NCBI RefSeq assembly: GCF_011745365.1
Contig: NW_024468916.1
Location: 851,630-915,629, forward strand
Length of the DNA: 64,000 nucleotides
Direction: 5' to 3'
Source: Cryphonectria parasitica EP155
Taxonomy: Eukaryota > Ascomycota > Sordariomycetes > Diaporthales > Cryphonectriaceae
Positions within the stretch are counted from its first letter, which is position 1. Every line of letters starts with the position of its first letter. Positions 1 through 12,236 of this stretch are shown here, one piece after another. Both the position numbers and the translations under genes were made by a program. The notes below the pieces were generated by a model that ran no database searches, was not told the origin of the DNA, and saw nothing but the letters and a program-made list of their open reading frames with translations.

Positions 1-1352
1 CTTGGACAACCTCGTATCTTCCTTCATGGATAGCACATGGATAAGATTCTGCGGTAACCCAAACCGTTCTCCCTCACCTATTTTTTTTAATTTAAAAAAA
101 GACAGAATTTGCCGCCTTTGATAGCACGCTTAACGTAGGCGCCCGATATGAAAGGACACATAGCATGATCATGAGAAAATACCAAGAACCCTACCGCCCC
201 CAAAGAAGGGGGGGGGGGGTATAATAACAGTGTCACACGGAAAAACTCTCCCGTAGCCAAGAAGCTGGAGCGGGTCAGGCACCTTGAGGCGCCTATGCCA
301 CCCGGGCTGTGTTGACACTATGTACTCTCAGCTGAAGACCTACAGCGTTGCAAGCAATTGTGCTCTAATGACAGAGGTCATGTTGTCAAAAATCAGGTTG
401 TTTGCAGTACAGCTTATTATGTTGAAGCATACCTGGCTCTGCCCTTTGGCTCGCATGCATGCTATGACTAGTGTCATTGTACTGAATTCCCAGATAGGTT
501 GTGTTTTACAGTAGTGATGGAGCAATGGGAAGCGGGATACTGAATTAAGCAATGGCCCCAGGCTCCACGGTAGAAGAGAAGCTCAGAGATCCTTCTGGAA
601 AGAGATCTGGAGGGGCGGTGGAGTTCTTGTGTGGGGATGGAGCTCTGCATGCAGAGGACTCATAATTCTATGGTACTCATGACTCTTTAATCCAAGTATC
701 CGAAAAGGCCACGGTGGCAGTTCATGAAGTGAAGGGCATTTGGCAATACCGGCAGCATGGACACCTGGTTTCTTTATTGAACCCAGACAGCCTTGTCCAA
801 GTGAAGAGTCACCTTTTCCGAAAATAGGGCTTCAGTGGTCACTCTTCTGCGCCAGGTGGCCAATTCACATGTGCATCAGTCCCTGTAAATTCAGCAAGGC
901 TAAAAACAGCCCCTGCAAGGAAGATGTACTGTCCAATCTCCATAAGCAGTGCTGACAGCCTGTCTAAAGTTAGTAGCTACCCAGGTTTAGCCCTCTTATC
1001 GATTAGGATGTTGCCGCTGGACCCCTGTCAGTACTAGTGAGATCTGGCTTCGTTGTGAGAACTGGCCACATTGACTTTCTCAAGCTTCACCAGCAATATT
1101 TCAGTGCCGACTCGACTACTGCTCTTCTCTTTTTCCTTCTTTCTTCCAAACCTCCACACCCACCACTCTTCCTTTTCCTGACACAACTTTCTTGCAGTTC
1201 GCATACCTCGCCGACACTACAGGCTTGAGCACGCGATCAGCGCTTTCTTTATTGTGTCTCTTTCTTTTCTCTCTCTTGTGATACCCCCAATTTCCTTCTT
1301 TATTCACCGTACGGCAACAACCTCCAATCCTCCGCACACACAACTCGCCGCC
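1..1352. other. Upstream region of kar2, no gene seen
   Basis: No open frame here resembles a known protein. The region contains a run of 12 G (208-219). From about 1120 up to the kar2 start it is strongly pyrimidine-rich, as is common in fungal promoters and 5' leaders. It presumably holds the kar2 promoter. I did not find a convincing unfolded-protein-response element by eye. Confidence 0.6.
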
Positions 1353-3722
1353 ATGGAGACGCGGTCGAGAAGCGGCCTGGCCATGGGCCTGGGCTTGGTC
1401 TTCTGGATGTTTCTTCTCTTCTCTCCCTTAGCCTGGGTCGGACAGGCGAAGGCTGATGATACCGAGAACTACGGTACCGTCATTGGTATTGTAAGTTGTT
1501 ATTTTTTGCGCCAAGCTCTTGACTGTGGCGAGTCTTGGAGCGCATACCTTCTGCGCTCTGTCTCCGTCATGCAACGTCTCTACAACAGCGACTGACCTTG
1601 TTTCTACAGGATCTGGGTACAACGTACAGCTGTGTTGGTGTGATGCTGAAGGGCAAGGTCGAGATTCTGGTCAACGATCAAGGTGCGTTGGGGTTTGACA
1701 CCCGGAACCCCTCCAATCTTCAATGACAACGTGTCCACATACTAACAGCTCTCGTTTCTTGCCAATAGGAAACCGAATTACTCCATCATACGTCGCTTTC
1801 ACCGAGGAAGAGCGGTTGGTCGGTGACGCCGCGAAGAACCAGGCTGCGGCAAACCCTTCCAACACAATCTTCGATATCAAGTACGTGTCCTTCCTAGCTA
1901 CAGATGCGCGTCTTGTCACAGGGATTTCTTGTGGGATTAGGGCTAACAAATAATTCCCTACAGGCGTTTGATCGGCCAAAAGTACTCCGATGACGCTGTC
2001 CAGCGCGATCTCAAGCACTTCCCCTTCAAGGTCATTTCTAAGGATGACAAGCCCTTCGTTCAGGTCAAGGTCAGCGGCGAGGAGAAGAAGTTCAGCCCTG
2101 AGGAGATCTCGGCCATGATCCTGGGCAAGATGAAGGAGGTCGCCGAGACTTACCTTGGAAAGAAGATTACCCACGCCGTCGTCACTGTCCCTGCCTACTT
2201 CAACGACAACCAGCGTCAGGCTACCAAGGATGCTGGCATTATCGCCGGTCTCAACGTCCTCCGCATCGTCAACGAACCCACGGCCGCCGCTATCGCGTAC
2301 GGTCTGGACAAGACCGACGATGGTGAACGTCAGATCATCGTCTACGATCTCGGTGGTGGTACTTTTGATGTCTCTCTCCTGTCGATCGACCAGGGTGTCT
2401 TCGAGGTTCTGGCTACTGCCGGTGATACCCACCTTGGTGGTGAGGATTTCGACCAGCGTGTCATCAACCACTTCGCCAAGAGCTACAACAAGAAGAACAG
2501 CGTCGATATCACCAAGGACCAGAAGGCCATGGGCAAGCTCAAGCGCGAGGCCGAAAAGGCCAAGCGTACTCTGTCCTCCCAGATGTCCACCCGTATCGAG
2601 ATCGAGGCTTTCTTCGATGGCAAGGACTTCTCCGAGACCCTGACCCGGGCCAAGTTCGAGGAGCTCAACATGGACCTGTTCAAGAAGACACTCAAGCCTG
2701 TCGAGCAGGTTCTCAAGGACGCCAAGGTCAAGAAGGACGAGATCGACGACATTGTCCTCGTCGGTGGTTCCACCCGCATTCCCAAGGTCCAGAGCCTCAT
2801 TGAGGAGTACTTCTCTGGCAAGAAGGCCAGCAAGGGTATCAACCCCGATGAGGCTGTCGCTTTTGGCGCCGCTGTTCAGGCTGGTGTTCTTTCCGGTGAG
2901 GAGGGTACCGATGAAATTGTCCTCATGGACGTGAACCCTCTGACCCTGGGTATCGAGACCACCGGAGGCGTCATGACCAAGCTGATTCCCCGTAACACCC
3001 CTATCCCAACTCGCAAGAGCCAGATCTTCTCCACGGCCGCCGACAACCAGCCCGTCGTCCTCATCCAGGTGTACGAGGGCGAGCGCTCCATGACAAAGGA
3101 CAACAACATCCTGGGCAAGTTCGAGCTGACTGGCATCCCCCCGGCGCCCCGTGGCGTTCCCCAGATTGAGGTCTCCTTCGAGCTGGATGCCAACGGTATC
3201 CTGAAGGTGTCGGCTGTCGACAAGGGAACTGGCAAGGGCGAGTCCATCACCATCACCAACGACAAGGGCCGTCTCACCCAGGAGGAGATCGAGCGTATGG
3301 TTGCCGAGGCTGAGAAGTACGCCGAGGAGGACAAGGCCACTCGTGAGCGCATTGAGGCTCGCAACGGTCTTGAGAACTACGCCTTCAACCTGAAGAACCA
3401 GGTCAACGACGAGGATGGCCTCGGTGGCAAGATCGAGGAGGATGACAAGGAGACTGTAAGTTTTTTTTCCCTGGAAATGCACCCAAAGACCTGTTGTTCA
3501 AATGAAAAAGAACCACATGACTAACTTTGGCACTAGATCCTGGATGCAGTCAAGGAGACCACTGAGTGGCTTGAGGAGAACGCCGCCACCGCCACCGCGG
3601 AGGACTTCGAGGAGCAGAAGGAGAAGCTGTCCGAGGTCGCCTACCCGATCACCAGCAAGCTTTACAGCGGTGGTGCTCCCGGTGGTGACGACGACGAGCC
3701 TCTGGACCACGATGAGCTCTAG
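1353..3722 (+). CDS. kar2: ER Hsp70 chaperone BiP/Kar2
   Basis: Luminal ER Hsp70 ATPase for protein import, folding and the unfolded-protein response. Five exons: 1353-1490, 1610-1682, 1769-1880, 1964-3455 and 3537-3722, giving 666 residues, normal for BiP. The first ATG follows a GCCGCC context and opens a signal peptide (hydrophobic [12 protein letters not shown], ending around GQAKA). Hsp70 motifs appear in order: the [11 protein letters not shown] phosphate loop near residue 47, [26 protein letters not shown] and [11 protein letters not shown], then the substrate-binding domain and an acidic lid. The protein ends in HDEL, the ER retrieval signal, which separates it from cytosolic Ssa-type Hsp70. 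The intron-dense 5' end followed by one long exon is usual for fungal kar2. Codon use is strongly biased to C-ending codons, consistent with high expression. Confidence 0.97.
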
Positions 3723-4407
3723 ATGATGTCTCCAGGATACAGGAGCAGGGGGGTGATGAAGGAGACACGGTAGAAAAAGTTTCCAACTAAATCATGATTA
3801 TCTCTTCCTGCATTTCTTTGTGTTTGCCTGCGGTGTTTATGGTTCGGTGGTCTGGGACAGGCAAGTGTGCATTACTTTGGGGGAGACGGTAGTAGACAGT
3901 CACCACCTGTATTGTAAAGTACTGGAGTTTTTACAATCACCTTCAAAGGCCTAGATTGATATGTTTATGTTGTTTCTCGTATTGTAAACACCTCAGACAG
4001 GGCCTTTTCTCCGATCCAGGCAACTTACCAAGTCACCAAGCTACGGGAATCACAACAGCAGCACTTGATAGTACAGTAGAGAGAGCCTTGGAAACGATGC
4101 ACTTACTCGTTCACTGTCCCTATTCTCCCAAATCATAACACGGACCATGTTTACACCAGAAAAATTATTACAACGCCATAGAGCGCAATCGATCAGGGGA
4201 AAAAAGCATAGATTCGTTGGCTAGACCAAGGAGACGAGGAGAGAGAATAGGAGAAAAGAAGAAGAAGAAGAAGAAGAAGCAAAGGTATCTGTCTAAAAGC
4301 CCCATCATCAACAACGGCGAAAATCAAGAAACCAGTCCTGCCCCATGCACAATCGAGGGAGGGAGAGAGAGAGAAAGAGCATGGCGAGGTTTGATCTGCC
4401 TCCAACA
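3723..4407. other. Intergenic gap between convergent genes
   Basis: Lies between the stop of kar2 and the stop of the LSB5-like gene, so it should hold both 3' untranslated regions. It contains a GAA repeat (about 4257-4280) and a GA-rich stretch (4359-4380). No gene seen. Confidence 0.6.
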
Positions 4408-6105
4408 TCAAGTCCACGTCGGCTCGCCACGCTCCACCTTAGGGGTGATGACGGCATTGCGGTCTGCAAAGGGGTCGTTCTCGTCCTCTTCATCCTCGGG
4501 CTCCGACTCGTCGTCGCTGGTGGCGGCTGGTGGTGGTTGTGGCCGCCCCGGGACGGCTAGCTGGGACGAGGGTTTCAGCGTCGCTGACGGCCGTGGTGGG
4601 GCGGCTGGACGGGGCGGCTGGGCTGGTGGTGGCGGGGAGGATGGGGTGATGCTCAGGCTGGCCATGGCTGAGGTTGGGCTGCGTGGGGAGGATGGCGACT
4701 TGGCCTTTTCGGTCATCACTATAGAAGGGGTCAGAAAAGGGGAGGGAGAAGAGAGGGCGCCGTGATTCTTCAGAGGGTAGGGTGGGTGAACATACTTCGG
4801 TACATGTGAGCCTGCTCCGCCAACTCATCGTCAGAGTCGCTGTCCGCATCGATAGAGCGGTCCAGCTGCTCAAAGGTCATGAGCGACATGACGAGCTCAT
4901 CGTTGGCGTGGAGGAGGCCGCCGAGCCACTGCTCGGACTCGACATGGTGAATCTAACCCAAGAGCTTTCTGTCAGGACACTTTACCGCAACAAGGTTGTG
5001 TAGTTCACCTGAATTGGTGGTAACTCACGTAGCGCAGGATCTTTCGCCGCAGGTGCTTGCACGTCTCAAAATGAGCCACGGCCGTCGGGTTCTCCGAGAT
5101 GCGTTCCTTCTCACGGTTGATGCTCTGCAGGGCGTTGTTGAGGTTGGTGGCAGCGATGGACGACTCGGCGATAGCGGTCTTCATTTGGTCCTTCTCGGCC
5201 TCGAGATCGAACTTGCGGTGCTTCCTGCCCGACTTCTTGTCCTTGTCCTTCTTCTTGCTGCTCTTGTCCTTGGAGGAAGAGACGTGGCTAAAGGAGGTAA
5301 TCTGCCCTGTCACGGGGGAGGACAGGGCAGGCGGGCCGCGGGACGAAGAAGCATGCGGCTGCTGCTGCTGTTCGGGAGCAGCAGGCCGTGGCTCATCCTC
5401 CTCGTCGCCAAACGGATTCTCGGTCTCACGGATGACCTTTGAGCGCTCCTGTGTGACGACCTGCTTGCGCTTGGGGAGCTCCTTGTACAGGCGGGCGACG
5501 CGATCCAGGCCGGGGGTGTCCTTGTACTCGGCGGCCCAGCTGCGGAAGAGCTCGGAGCACTTGCGGCGCACATCTGGATCGGACAGGTCCGAGGTCCCGC
5601 AGACACGCAGGCGCTCCAGCAGGGGCTCGTCGGCAAAGGTGCGCTGGAACCGGGGGCCCGCGTTCTGGATGAGGCCATCGAGGATGGTGAGGGCGCGGAG
5701 CTGGCGGTGGGCGTTGCCGTACTTGAGCTTCTTGCGGATGGCGCGAGCGGCCTCGGTGGGACCTGAGCCCTGCAGCTTGATGACCTCGACCAGATCTGGG
5801 ATGCCGCTCAGGTCGTCCTCCTCGTAGGCCTCGCCGGTCAACCGTTCGATTGTGACGGTGACGGCCGAGTAGGGCTTCTTCTATGAGGGAAGTCAGTGAC
5901 TTGCGATAAGGAGAGAAGCGATGGCTCGGAGAAATAACGCAGCATATGATAGGCCAGTTTTGAGGGTCGAGGCAGAAGCAGAGGAAACCCCATTCTTCTT
6001 CTTATTTCTTCCCTCTTGCTTGTTTGTTGCTTTCCCGTTTCTTTCTTCGTGCCCATATCGAGAAGCTATGAGCTCAAAATGAAGGCAACTTACTTGTGAG
6101 AACAT
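4408..6105 (-). CDS. LSB5: VHS/GAT-domain protein, Lsb5-like
   Basis: Predicted adaptor linking endocytosis, ubiquitin cargo and the actin machinery (the known role of yeast Lsb5). Four exons: 6105-6094, 5880-5029, 4952-4796 and 4718-4408, giving 443 residues. Exon 1 is only 12 bases and encodes MFSQ; the splice into KKPYSAVTVTIERLTGEAYEEDD is supported by GTAAGT and ATAG. Residues about 10-150 form a VHS domain (RAIRKKLKYGNAHRQLRALT, then ALTILDGLIQN). A short Lys-rich linker follows, then a GAT-type helical region (LEAEKDQMKTAI onward, through the IHHVESEQWLGGLL exon). Two acidic NPF/NDPF-type tripeptides, NPFGDEEDE and the C-terminal NDPFADR, could bind EH-domain proteins. The tail is Pro-rich, as expected for an SH3 ligand. 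Starting at the internal Met of exon 2 would cut the first VHS helix, so the tiny first exon is preferred. Confidence 0.88.
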
Positions 6106-9035
6106 GTTGTCTGAATATGTGTCCAACGGAACGTTTCTCCTAGACAAGTCACTGGAAGACGGACTTTATCCCTCCTTTCTCCTCTCTGTCTTTTCTGAAG
6201 CTCCTCTCTGATATGATCAATCCTCTTCAGGTTGGTATTACTCAGAAGAGGATCCTGGGCACACAGCAGCGACAGAGATGGGTCGGCGTCCTCCCGGGTT
6301 GCAATCGATGAGGCGGGGAAAACCGCTCCACCCCACTTGCCAGTAAGTGGACCCAGAAAGCCACGTGCGACCAAACTGTCGTCAGGTATCAGACAGGAAA
6401 GGAAAGGAGAAGGATGTTTGCTACCTGAATGAGGCAGAGATGCTGAGAGAAGGTGGCGTCAGGGTGCCACGAACCACGCACAGTTGTTTGTTCAACCGAG
6501 ACGGGCGGACAGACAGACATCCTTCTTTCTCGGGACTTGCATGCATGTCGTTGGCAACAGCCGGCTTAGACCCCAAGGGAACCCCTACACACCTGACAAC
6601 CCCCCCAGCGCATGACGTTGATGGCCCGTGCATTACACTCCAAGCCCCTAACCCTGAAGACGACATGTGCTCTTGCGCTATCACATCCCAATAAAGGAAG
6701 GAAGCAACAATGGATTAGGCTGCTCATGTTCGCAATCACCAGGCAAAGGGGGAAAAAGAGAAGAAGAAAAAAAATTGGCTTCCTCCTACTTCTCAAAAAG
6801 CTTTACCGACAACAACAATTCACGAGGATAACTGCAATCTCTCATCCTCATCGTGCAATTCAACAGTTCCGGAGCTGACCTGTGTCACGAAATCAACAGG
6901 CCTGAGTATTCGCTTGTGTGCTGGACTGTCTCGTTTGTACGCACTCCGCTCCCAGCCGAAATCTCTACTGTGTTGAATATTCCTTTGACTTTCCATCGGT
7001 GTAAATTGCCTGTCTTAGTGCGAAGCGAGAAACTTACGGATCTTCATTAAAGCGCCTTTCAATCTCCGCCAGCGTGGGACCGTTCACCGACCCTATTATG
7101 GCCCGTTCCATCCCATCGATCTGTTCGTTAGGAGGCATAGTATAATTATCGGGCCAATCTGGGGGGCATTCCTGCGGGACACGCGGTTAATGCAAAGACA
7201 TTGCTCGGAATAGCAGGCTCTACAAAGGACAGATAGCTCGATTTTACTGAGGACCCAGCTTTCTTCGTGGAAGAAGCAGAGGCGAGAGGGAACATCTGTC
7301 GCGGTTGGGGGTATTTTTGGGGGAGTGAGGGCAGGCCTGGTTCGGGCCTGTAAGGAGACTGGCGAGGTACTCCGCTGAGCCAGGACGCGGTGCCATAATA
7401 ATAGCAGACGATTATGGCAAGTGTCGTATTTTCGGGACAGGTAAAGAGGAATCGACTCTTCGGTAGGTACATTAGACCAAGAAGCGAACATTCTTATAGA
7501 TCAACATCTCCAGGGTCGGTCGTCTGCTTCGAGACCTGCGACTATATATTGTGCCGTCGCTCTCCCAGTCTCCCTTCTGCGTATCTAGAGCCACGGCCAA
7601 GGTACAAACAAGGCTGAGCTAGTACGCGCCGGGGGCCTTTTTTCACATCCGCTGTGATTGAGCTCAAGGCCTAAGTTAGGAGGAAACGATGCCGATCTGG
7701 CTTAGTCTGCCTCCACCATCTCTAGGGATCAGACTAGGACCTACATATAGTCTTTTACTGGCCCTGTGTTGTCACCGCCTTCGGGGTCTAGGCGTCCAGC
7801 GAGGACCAGCTGGAGCTGAGCATGCTTTGGATGCAGCTGAAACTCGCTTCACTGGGTGGGAAGAAAACGCGGGTAGAGCAGAGGCACCATTGGCCCAGGA
7901 TTCAGGATTCCTGGCGAATAAGAGCAAATATTTAGCGCGGTGTGGGTGACAGAATAAGGCTGTGACATGGTGCCAACAGTATTTAATGACTCTGTGTCTT
8001 CGCAGCGCCTGCAGATCTGCCAGCTCGGTCTTCCTCAAGACCATCATCTTCATTTCAACCTCATTCGAAAGCCATTCCGCAATAATGAAATAAAATAAAA
8101 AAATTGCCTCAGCCATGGGCCAGCAACACAGTCAACAATCCAATGAGGCCGATGGCGGTTGGGGATCGTGCGCGCTCAGCCCGGAGCCCCACTACAGGTA
8201 CTCCTACTGCTGTCTCAAAGTCCAACCACACTGGAATTACGAACAGAGGCAGAAAGAGCTCAGCAGAGTCGTTAACAACGTTCAAGCCCACGGGCGGAGG
8301 CACGTCCCACCCAGGACCCTTGAGGCCCACAAGGCTGCGAGGAGGCGGCGGCAAACCCACGTCCTAACCCAACAGTATGGACCGGGCCATTGGGTCGCCT
8401 TCTTCCGTGATGACCCCAGGTAAAGGCGACTTTGCTAAAGAATTACGTACGAATTTTTTCTTTCTTGCCTTGTTATTAACGCAAATTCTTGCAGGACACC
8501 GGTCGTTATTTCTGGTCGCGGTTCCCCGACGGGCCTCGACATGCTACCCGGCGCCACCAACAGGGAGGGACACTAGGGTTCTGTTCCAATATGAAGAGCG
8601 ATGGAATGGAGGGCTTGCGCGAGGCCCCTTGTACGGTCCAGCCGATCAAATTGGCGATGTAGTGCATTACCTGGTAGTCCACTGGGAAGACCGGTAACAA
8701 GTCCAGTCAAGGCGGTTTGGAAATGATTTCTTACAGACAACTCTTTCTTTGAAAGCAGGAGTATCAGACCTACTATCTTCGCCTATGCAGGGCTGCCTGA
8801 ATAAGAGACCATTTTAAAAAATAGTAATGCTATATTGATACAAATAAACACTTAATTATGCCTACCTTTTTTGGATTTCTTTTTCTCTGCGAAGGCGCAA
8901 AGTACCTATATCCTAGCTTGATTTTATTGTGATCTAGTATAAGATTGATTACCTGAATATTACTGGCTTTCGAAAACATACTTTGGCGCAATTCCCACCA
9001 GCTCTCCCTGGCTTCCGTCGTCTCTCAAAGAATTG
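6106..9035. other. Gene-poor stretch, no supported gene
   Basis: 2.9 kb upstream of the LSB5-like gene. Several open frames of 60-130 codons overlap in all frames; none shows a domain, a signal peptide followed by a plausible mature region, or a consistent exon chain. One region (8115-8700) can be spliced in more than one frame and is discussed under rejected items. The part nearest 6105 should hold the LSB5 promoter. A-rich and T-rich tracts occur around 8090-8105 and 8810-8890. Confidence 0.5.
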
Positions 9036-10012
9036 CTATTGCCCCAGCTCAGCCGGGCCTGACAATATCGGTGGCCCATTGTCGATCTCACATATCACAG
9101 ACCCTTGGGGGAGCTCCTGGGGGCTTCGCGGGGAGGATGACAACTCGAACGGCCCTGGCGCCTCTGATGCACCGCCTGAATCCCTCCGTGCAGAGGTTTT
9201 CCTCGTACTACCTGGTCCCTTCCTCAACTTCCAGCAACAAATGAAAAAGGCGACAGACAGAACTATCAACACACCGCCCACGAAGCCGCCCATAACTGCT
9301 TCGGTAACAGTTTTGGATGAGGTTGACACCAACGATGAAGAAGATTGGGCTTGAACTGCAGACACGCTTGTGCTCGTGTCCGCTCTCGTTCTCGTGCCCG
9401 TGCTAGAGCCTGGGTCAGTGCTCGCGATGGTGGCACTGCTCGCCAGCATGCTAGGCAGCAGTAATTGACTGGATGTTGGGTTTGCTGACATGGATGAGGA
9501 TGGAGCTGAGCCATCGCTGACATAGAACCAAGGCGACGAGACCTTCTGCGCTGTATCCTCAAAAGTCTCAAGAGACGGAATGAAGCAAAAATACCACGCA
9601 GACAGACCCTCAATCTCATTCGAGCTCAGATTGTTTGTCCAAGAAAAGTTGAAAAGCAATGTCACGTCGATTCCCGCTTCACAACCCCGTCAACATGTTT
9701 GGCTTTGGATTAAAAAAAAATAAAAAAAAATGGAGGGCAGAGTGTCGACTCACAGCCAAGTCGTGTATGCAAGGTCGACTGCGGTCCAAAGAGCCATAAC
9801 TCGCTGTTTGTCGGATCGCAGGTTCCACAGTCGTCGCTGAACGCTGACTCCAAATCCGCCGTCCAGGAGATCGTGTACGTGCTGCCGTTGTAGAGGGTCG
9901 AGGTATAGTCGGGCGACTGAGGAAAGATCCAGGTCTCCTCGGAATTACCCATCGCCCCCCGGGGCATCACAAGTATTGCTGCTGGAAGGGCGTGGTAGAG
10001 AGCGTGCAGCAT
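9036..10012 (-). CDS. Ser/Thr-rich single-pass membrane protein
   Basis: Not recognised as a named family. Two exons, 10012-9754 and 9676-9036, joined by GTGAGT and GAAG, give 299 residues. The start chosen (MLHALYHALPAAILVMPRGA) provides a signal peptide. The lumenal part contains a small folded segment with a Cys pair (DDCGTC), a Trp-rich core and N-glycosylation sites, including NGST and NFS. After it comes a Ser/Thr-rich stalk with many S and T runs, one transmembrane helix (VMGGFVGGVLIVLSVAFFICCW) followed by basic KLRK, and a short cytoplasmic tail rich in S, P and R. This plan resembles fungal wall-stress sensors (Mid2/Wsc type) and other common fungal surface proteins, but no WSC domain is visible. 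Role at the cell surface is inference. Confidence 0.7.
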
Positions 10013-12236
10013 TGCGATTGCGTTGATCCTGCATATGGCGCAAGAACGGTGAAGGAGGGCCGACGGGAGAAGAGGGGGGACAGGAATGGGATCCTTTACT
10101 ACCGTAACAGAAGAAGAAAAGGGTTCCCAATCCATTGAGTACATGCTATTGCGGCACACCTTCTTAGTTATGACGACTAAGAGAGTAAGTATTGAGGTCT
10201 GGCGCCCCCAGTCGGCCGCCCCCATGTCCTGTGTTGTGTGTGTCGATATTCAGGAACATGACTTGTCATGAGACGATGATTTCCAGTTTCGAAAACGCTA
10301 AGAGATGATTAAGGGGGGTAGGAACAGGAATAATAGAAGACATATAGCCATTGGGTGGAACTTTTATTATTTTGCAGTAGCATTAATGAACAAGCAAGTC
10401 GTTTGCTGCCCCCTCCCCCGAACTCACGGATCTACCTTGTTGCATGTGCCATAAAGGTCAACATACTCTTTATCATCTGGAATCGTATAACTCAGGAGTT
10501 CCAGTTAATTCAACAGCATCATGAGGATGTCTTACTAGGAGGATTTAGGAATGATGCATTGTATGTGACGAATAATGATGATGTGCATCAATGCCACCCT
10601 ACCTCATTTTCTAAGAGCGAATGAATTCAAGAAGATGAGTCTCGTCTCTTGGAAGTCGTATTCTCAAGTCACAAGCGCGATGCAGCACTGGGAATACCGC
10701 TTTGAAGGTAGAACGTTGAATATATGTGAAGATAATTAAATCTCGTGTTATGTCACTCATTACTTAAGTAGATGAGAATAGTGTGCTGATTATATCAGAA
10801 GAGTGTCTCCATAGCGAATCATGGGTACTGAAACAACTCAGCATGACTCTTTGTATTACTTAATTTTTCTTGAAATCATGATCAACCGTAGTCTCATCAC
10901 GTCTAAGCAGATTCTGAAACCCAACACCCTGAGGGGTCTTTGTACTTTAACCTCCGTTCAGACCTGTGTAGTCCCCTCGTGGGGGCTTCAAAAAATCTTA
11001 CCTATCAATCCTCATTGCAACAGCAACAAGTCCAAGACCTGGGACACGCATGCGCCACCCACCACCCACGCCCCACTTGGCTCGCTCTCAGGTACGTGAG
11101 AATGTGAAGCGGGGTCTGCATAGAGGGTCGACATCCTGTGCAAGAAGCAGGTGCCGCAAATCATGTTCCTGGCTTGTCTTCTCCAGAACGCCAAGTGTGG
11201 GGGTTGTTCTGTTGAGGCAGATGCGACGTGGATGGCCGCGGATTGTGGCCTGCTGGTGGTGGTAATGGGCAGCCGAATACGATGCTGACACCTTTTTTGG
11301 GGGTGCTGAAGCTGTGCGGCAATGTCTACTGTGAAGAACTACTGGACGTTTGGTGATATTAGTGAAACTTATTGTGGCTGAAGGTTGGCTGAAACTTTTG
11401 TTTTCTCGTGCGAAATCTTTGTATATTTTGGTCCTAAATCTTGTTCTCCTTTTTCTTCTTTACTGGCGCGGTTCATTTGGAGAACTCAGTATGAGACCCG
11501 TGTTCGAGGGGGAAAAAAAGGTGAAACTCCCAGAATTTTCCAAAATCGAAAATGTACAGATTAAATCCGGCGGGTGAGATAGACATATTTGCGTATTTTA
11601 AACAGAGTGAACATCAAGTGAATTGATGTAACGTGCATAATTGATTGATATCGTTTCTGCTCACGAGGCATTTGGGGTTGAATCAGCCAATTAGCAAATA
11701 TGATTTCGAAACAACAACCCCTTGTGGTGTTTTAACTTTGCCACCGACTGCGAAGGATTTACAATAACCATGCAACTCGCGTGTAAGTGGACAAGCCCCC
11801 ACCCGCCTTGGCCAAAACACTGCAATGAACTATTGCCTACAGTACAGGTAGTTACACAGTAGCAGGTAAGCAGTTCACTCAGGATGATGACACCGAACCG
11901 CCCCCCCCCCCCCTTTTAACGTTAGTGTTGCAAGGCAGCACAAGAGGCGGCCGCATCTTGTGACCTGCTGAGGGTAGGCTTCCAAGGATGCCTGTAGGTG
12001 GTTACGCAGGAAGAGAATGCTTCATATGAAGAGGCAAGAAACCTTGAGGATCTGCAATTTTGATCATAAGTCCTTGGTAGCCCGTTGGTCTCGCCAAGCA
12101 CAATAAAACTACATCGTGATCCACTTTCTCATCACTTTTGTATAATTAAACATAAAAAGAAAAGCAAAGAGATCCAATACCCGTCGCAGGGTGCTACAGT
12201 AATAATTGGCCCAATTATTGTCGCCCCCACCCCAAG
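10013..12236. other. Divergent intergenic region, no gene seen
   Basis: 2.2 kb between the divergent membrane-protein genes, so it probably carries both promoters. It is patchily AT-rich (10330-10900 and 11560-11760), with a run of 13 C at 11901-11913. Open frames are short and unremarkable. Confidence 0.55.

Noticed and set aside
1671..3482. 603-codon open frame on the minus strand opposite kar2
   Set aside because: Long antisense frames opposite Hsp70 genes are a known by-product of their codon bias. The frame crosses introns of kar2 and its translation is a Leu/Val/Gly/Asp-rich string without domain structure.
7096..7491. 131- and 108-codon minus-strand frames
   Set aside because: Two overlapping frames of similar length, neither with recognisable features; typical random open frames.
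8104..8700. Candidate small gene with an intron (GTAAAG to TTGCAG, about 8420-8493)
   Set aside because: Several frames can be spliced here, giving different unrelated peptides of about 80-130 residues with no domain or convincing signal peptide. Nothing favours one frame.
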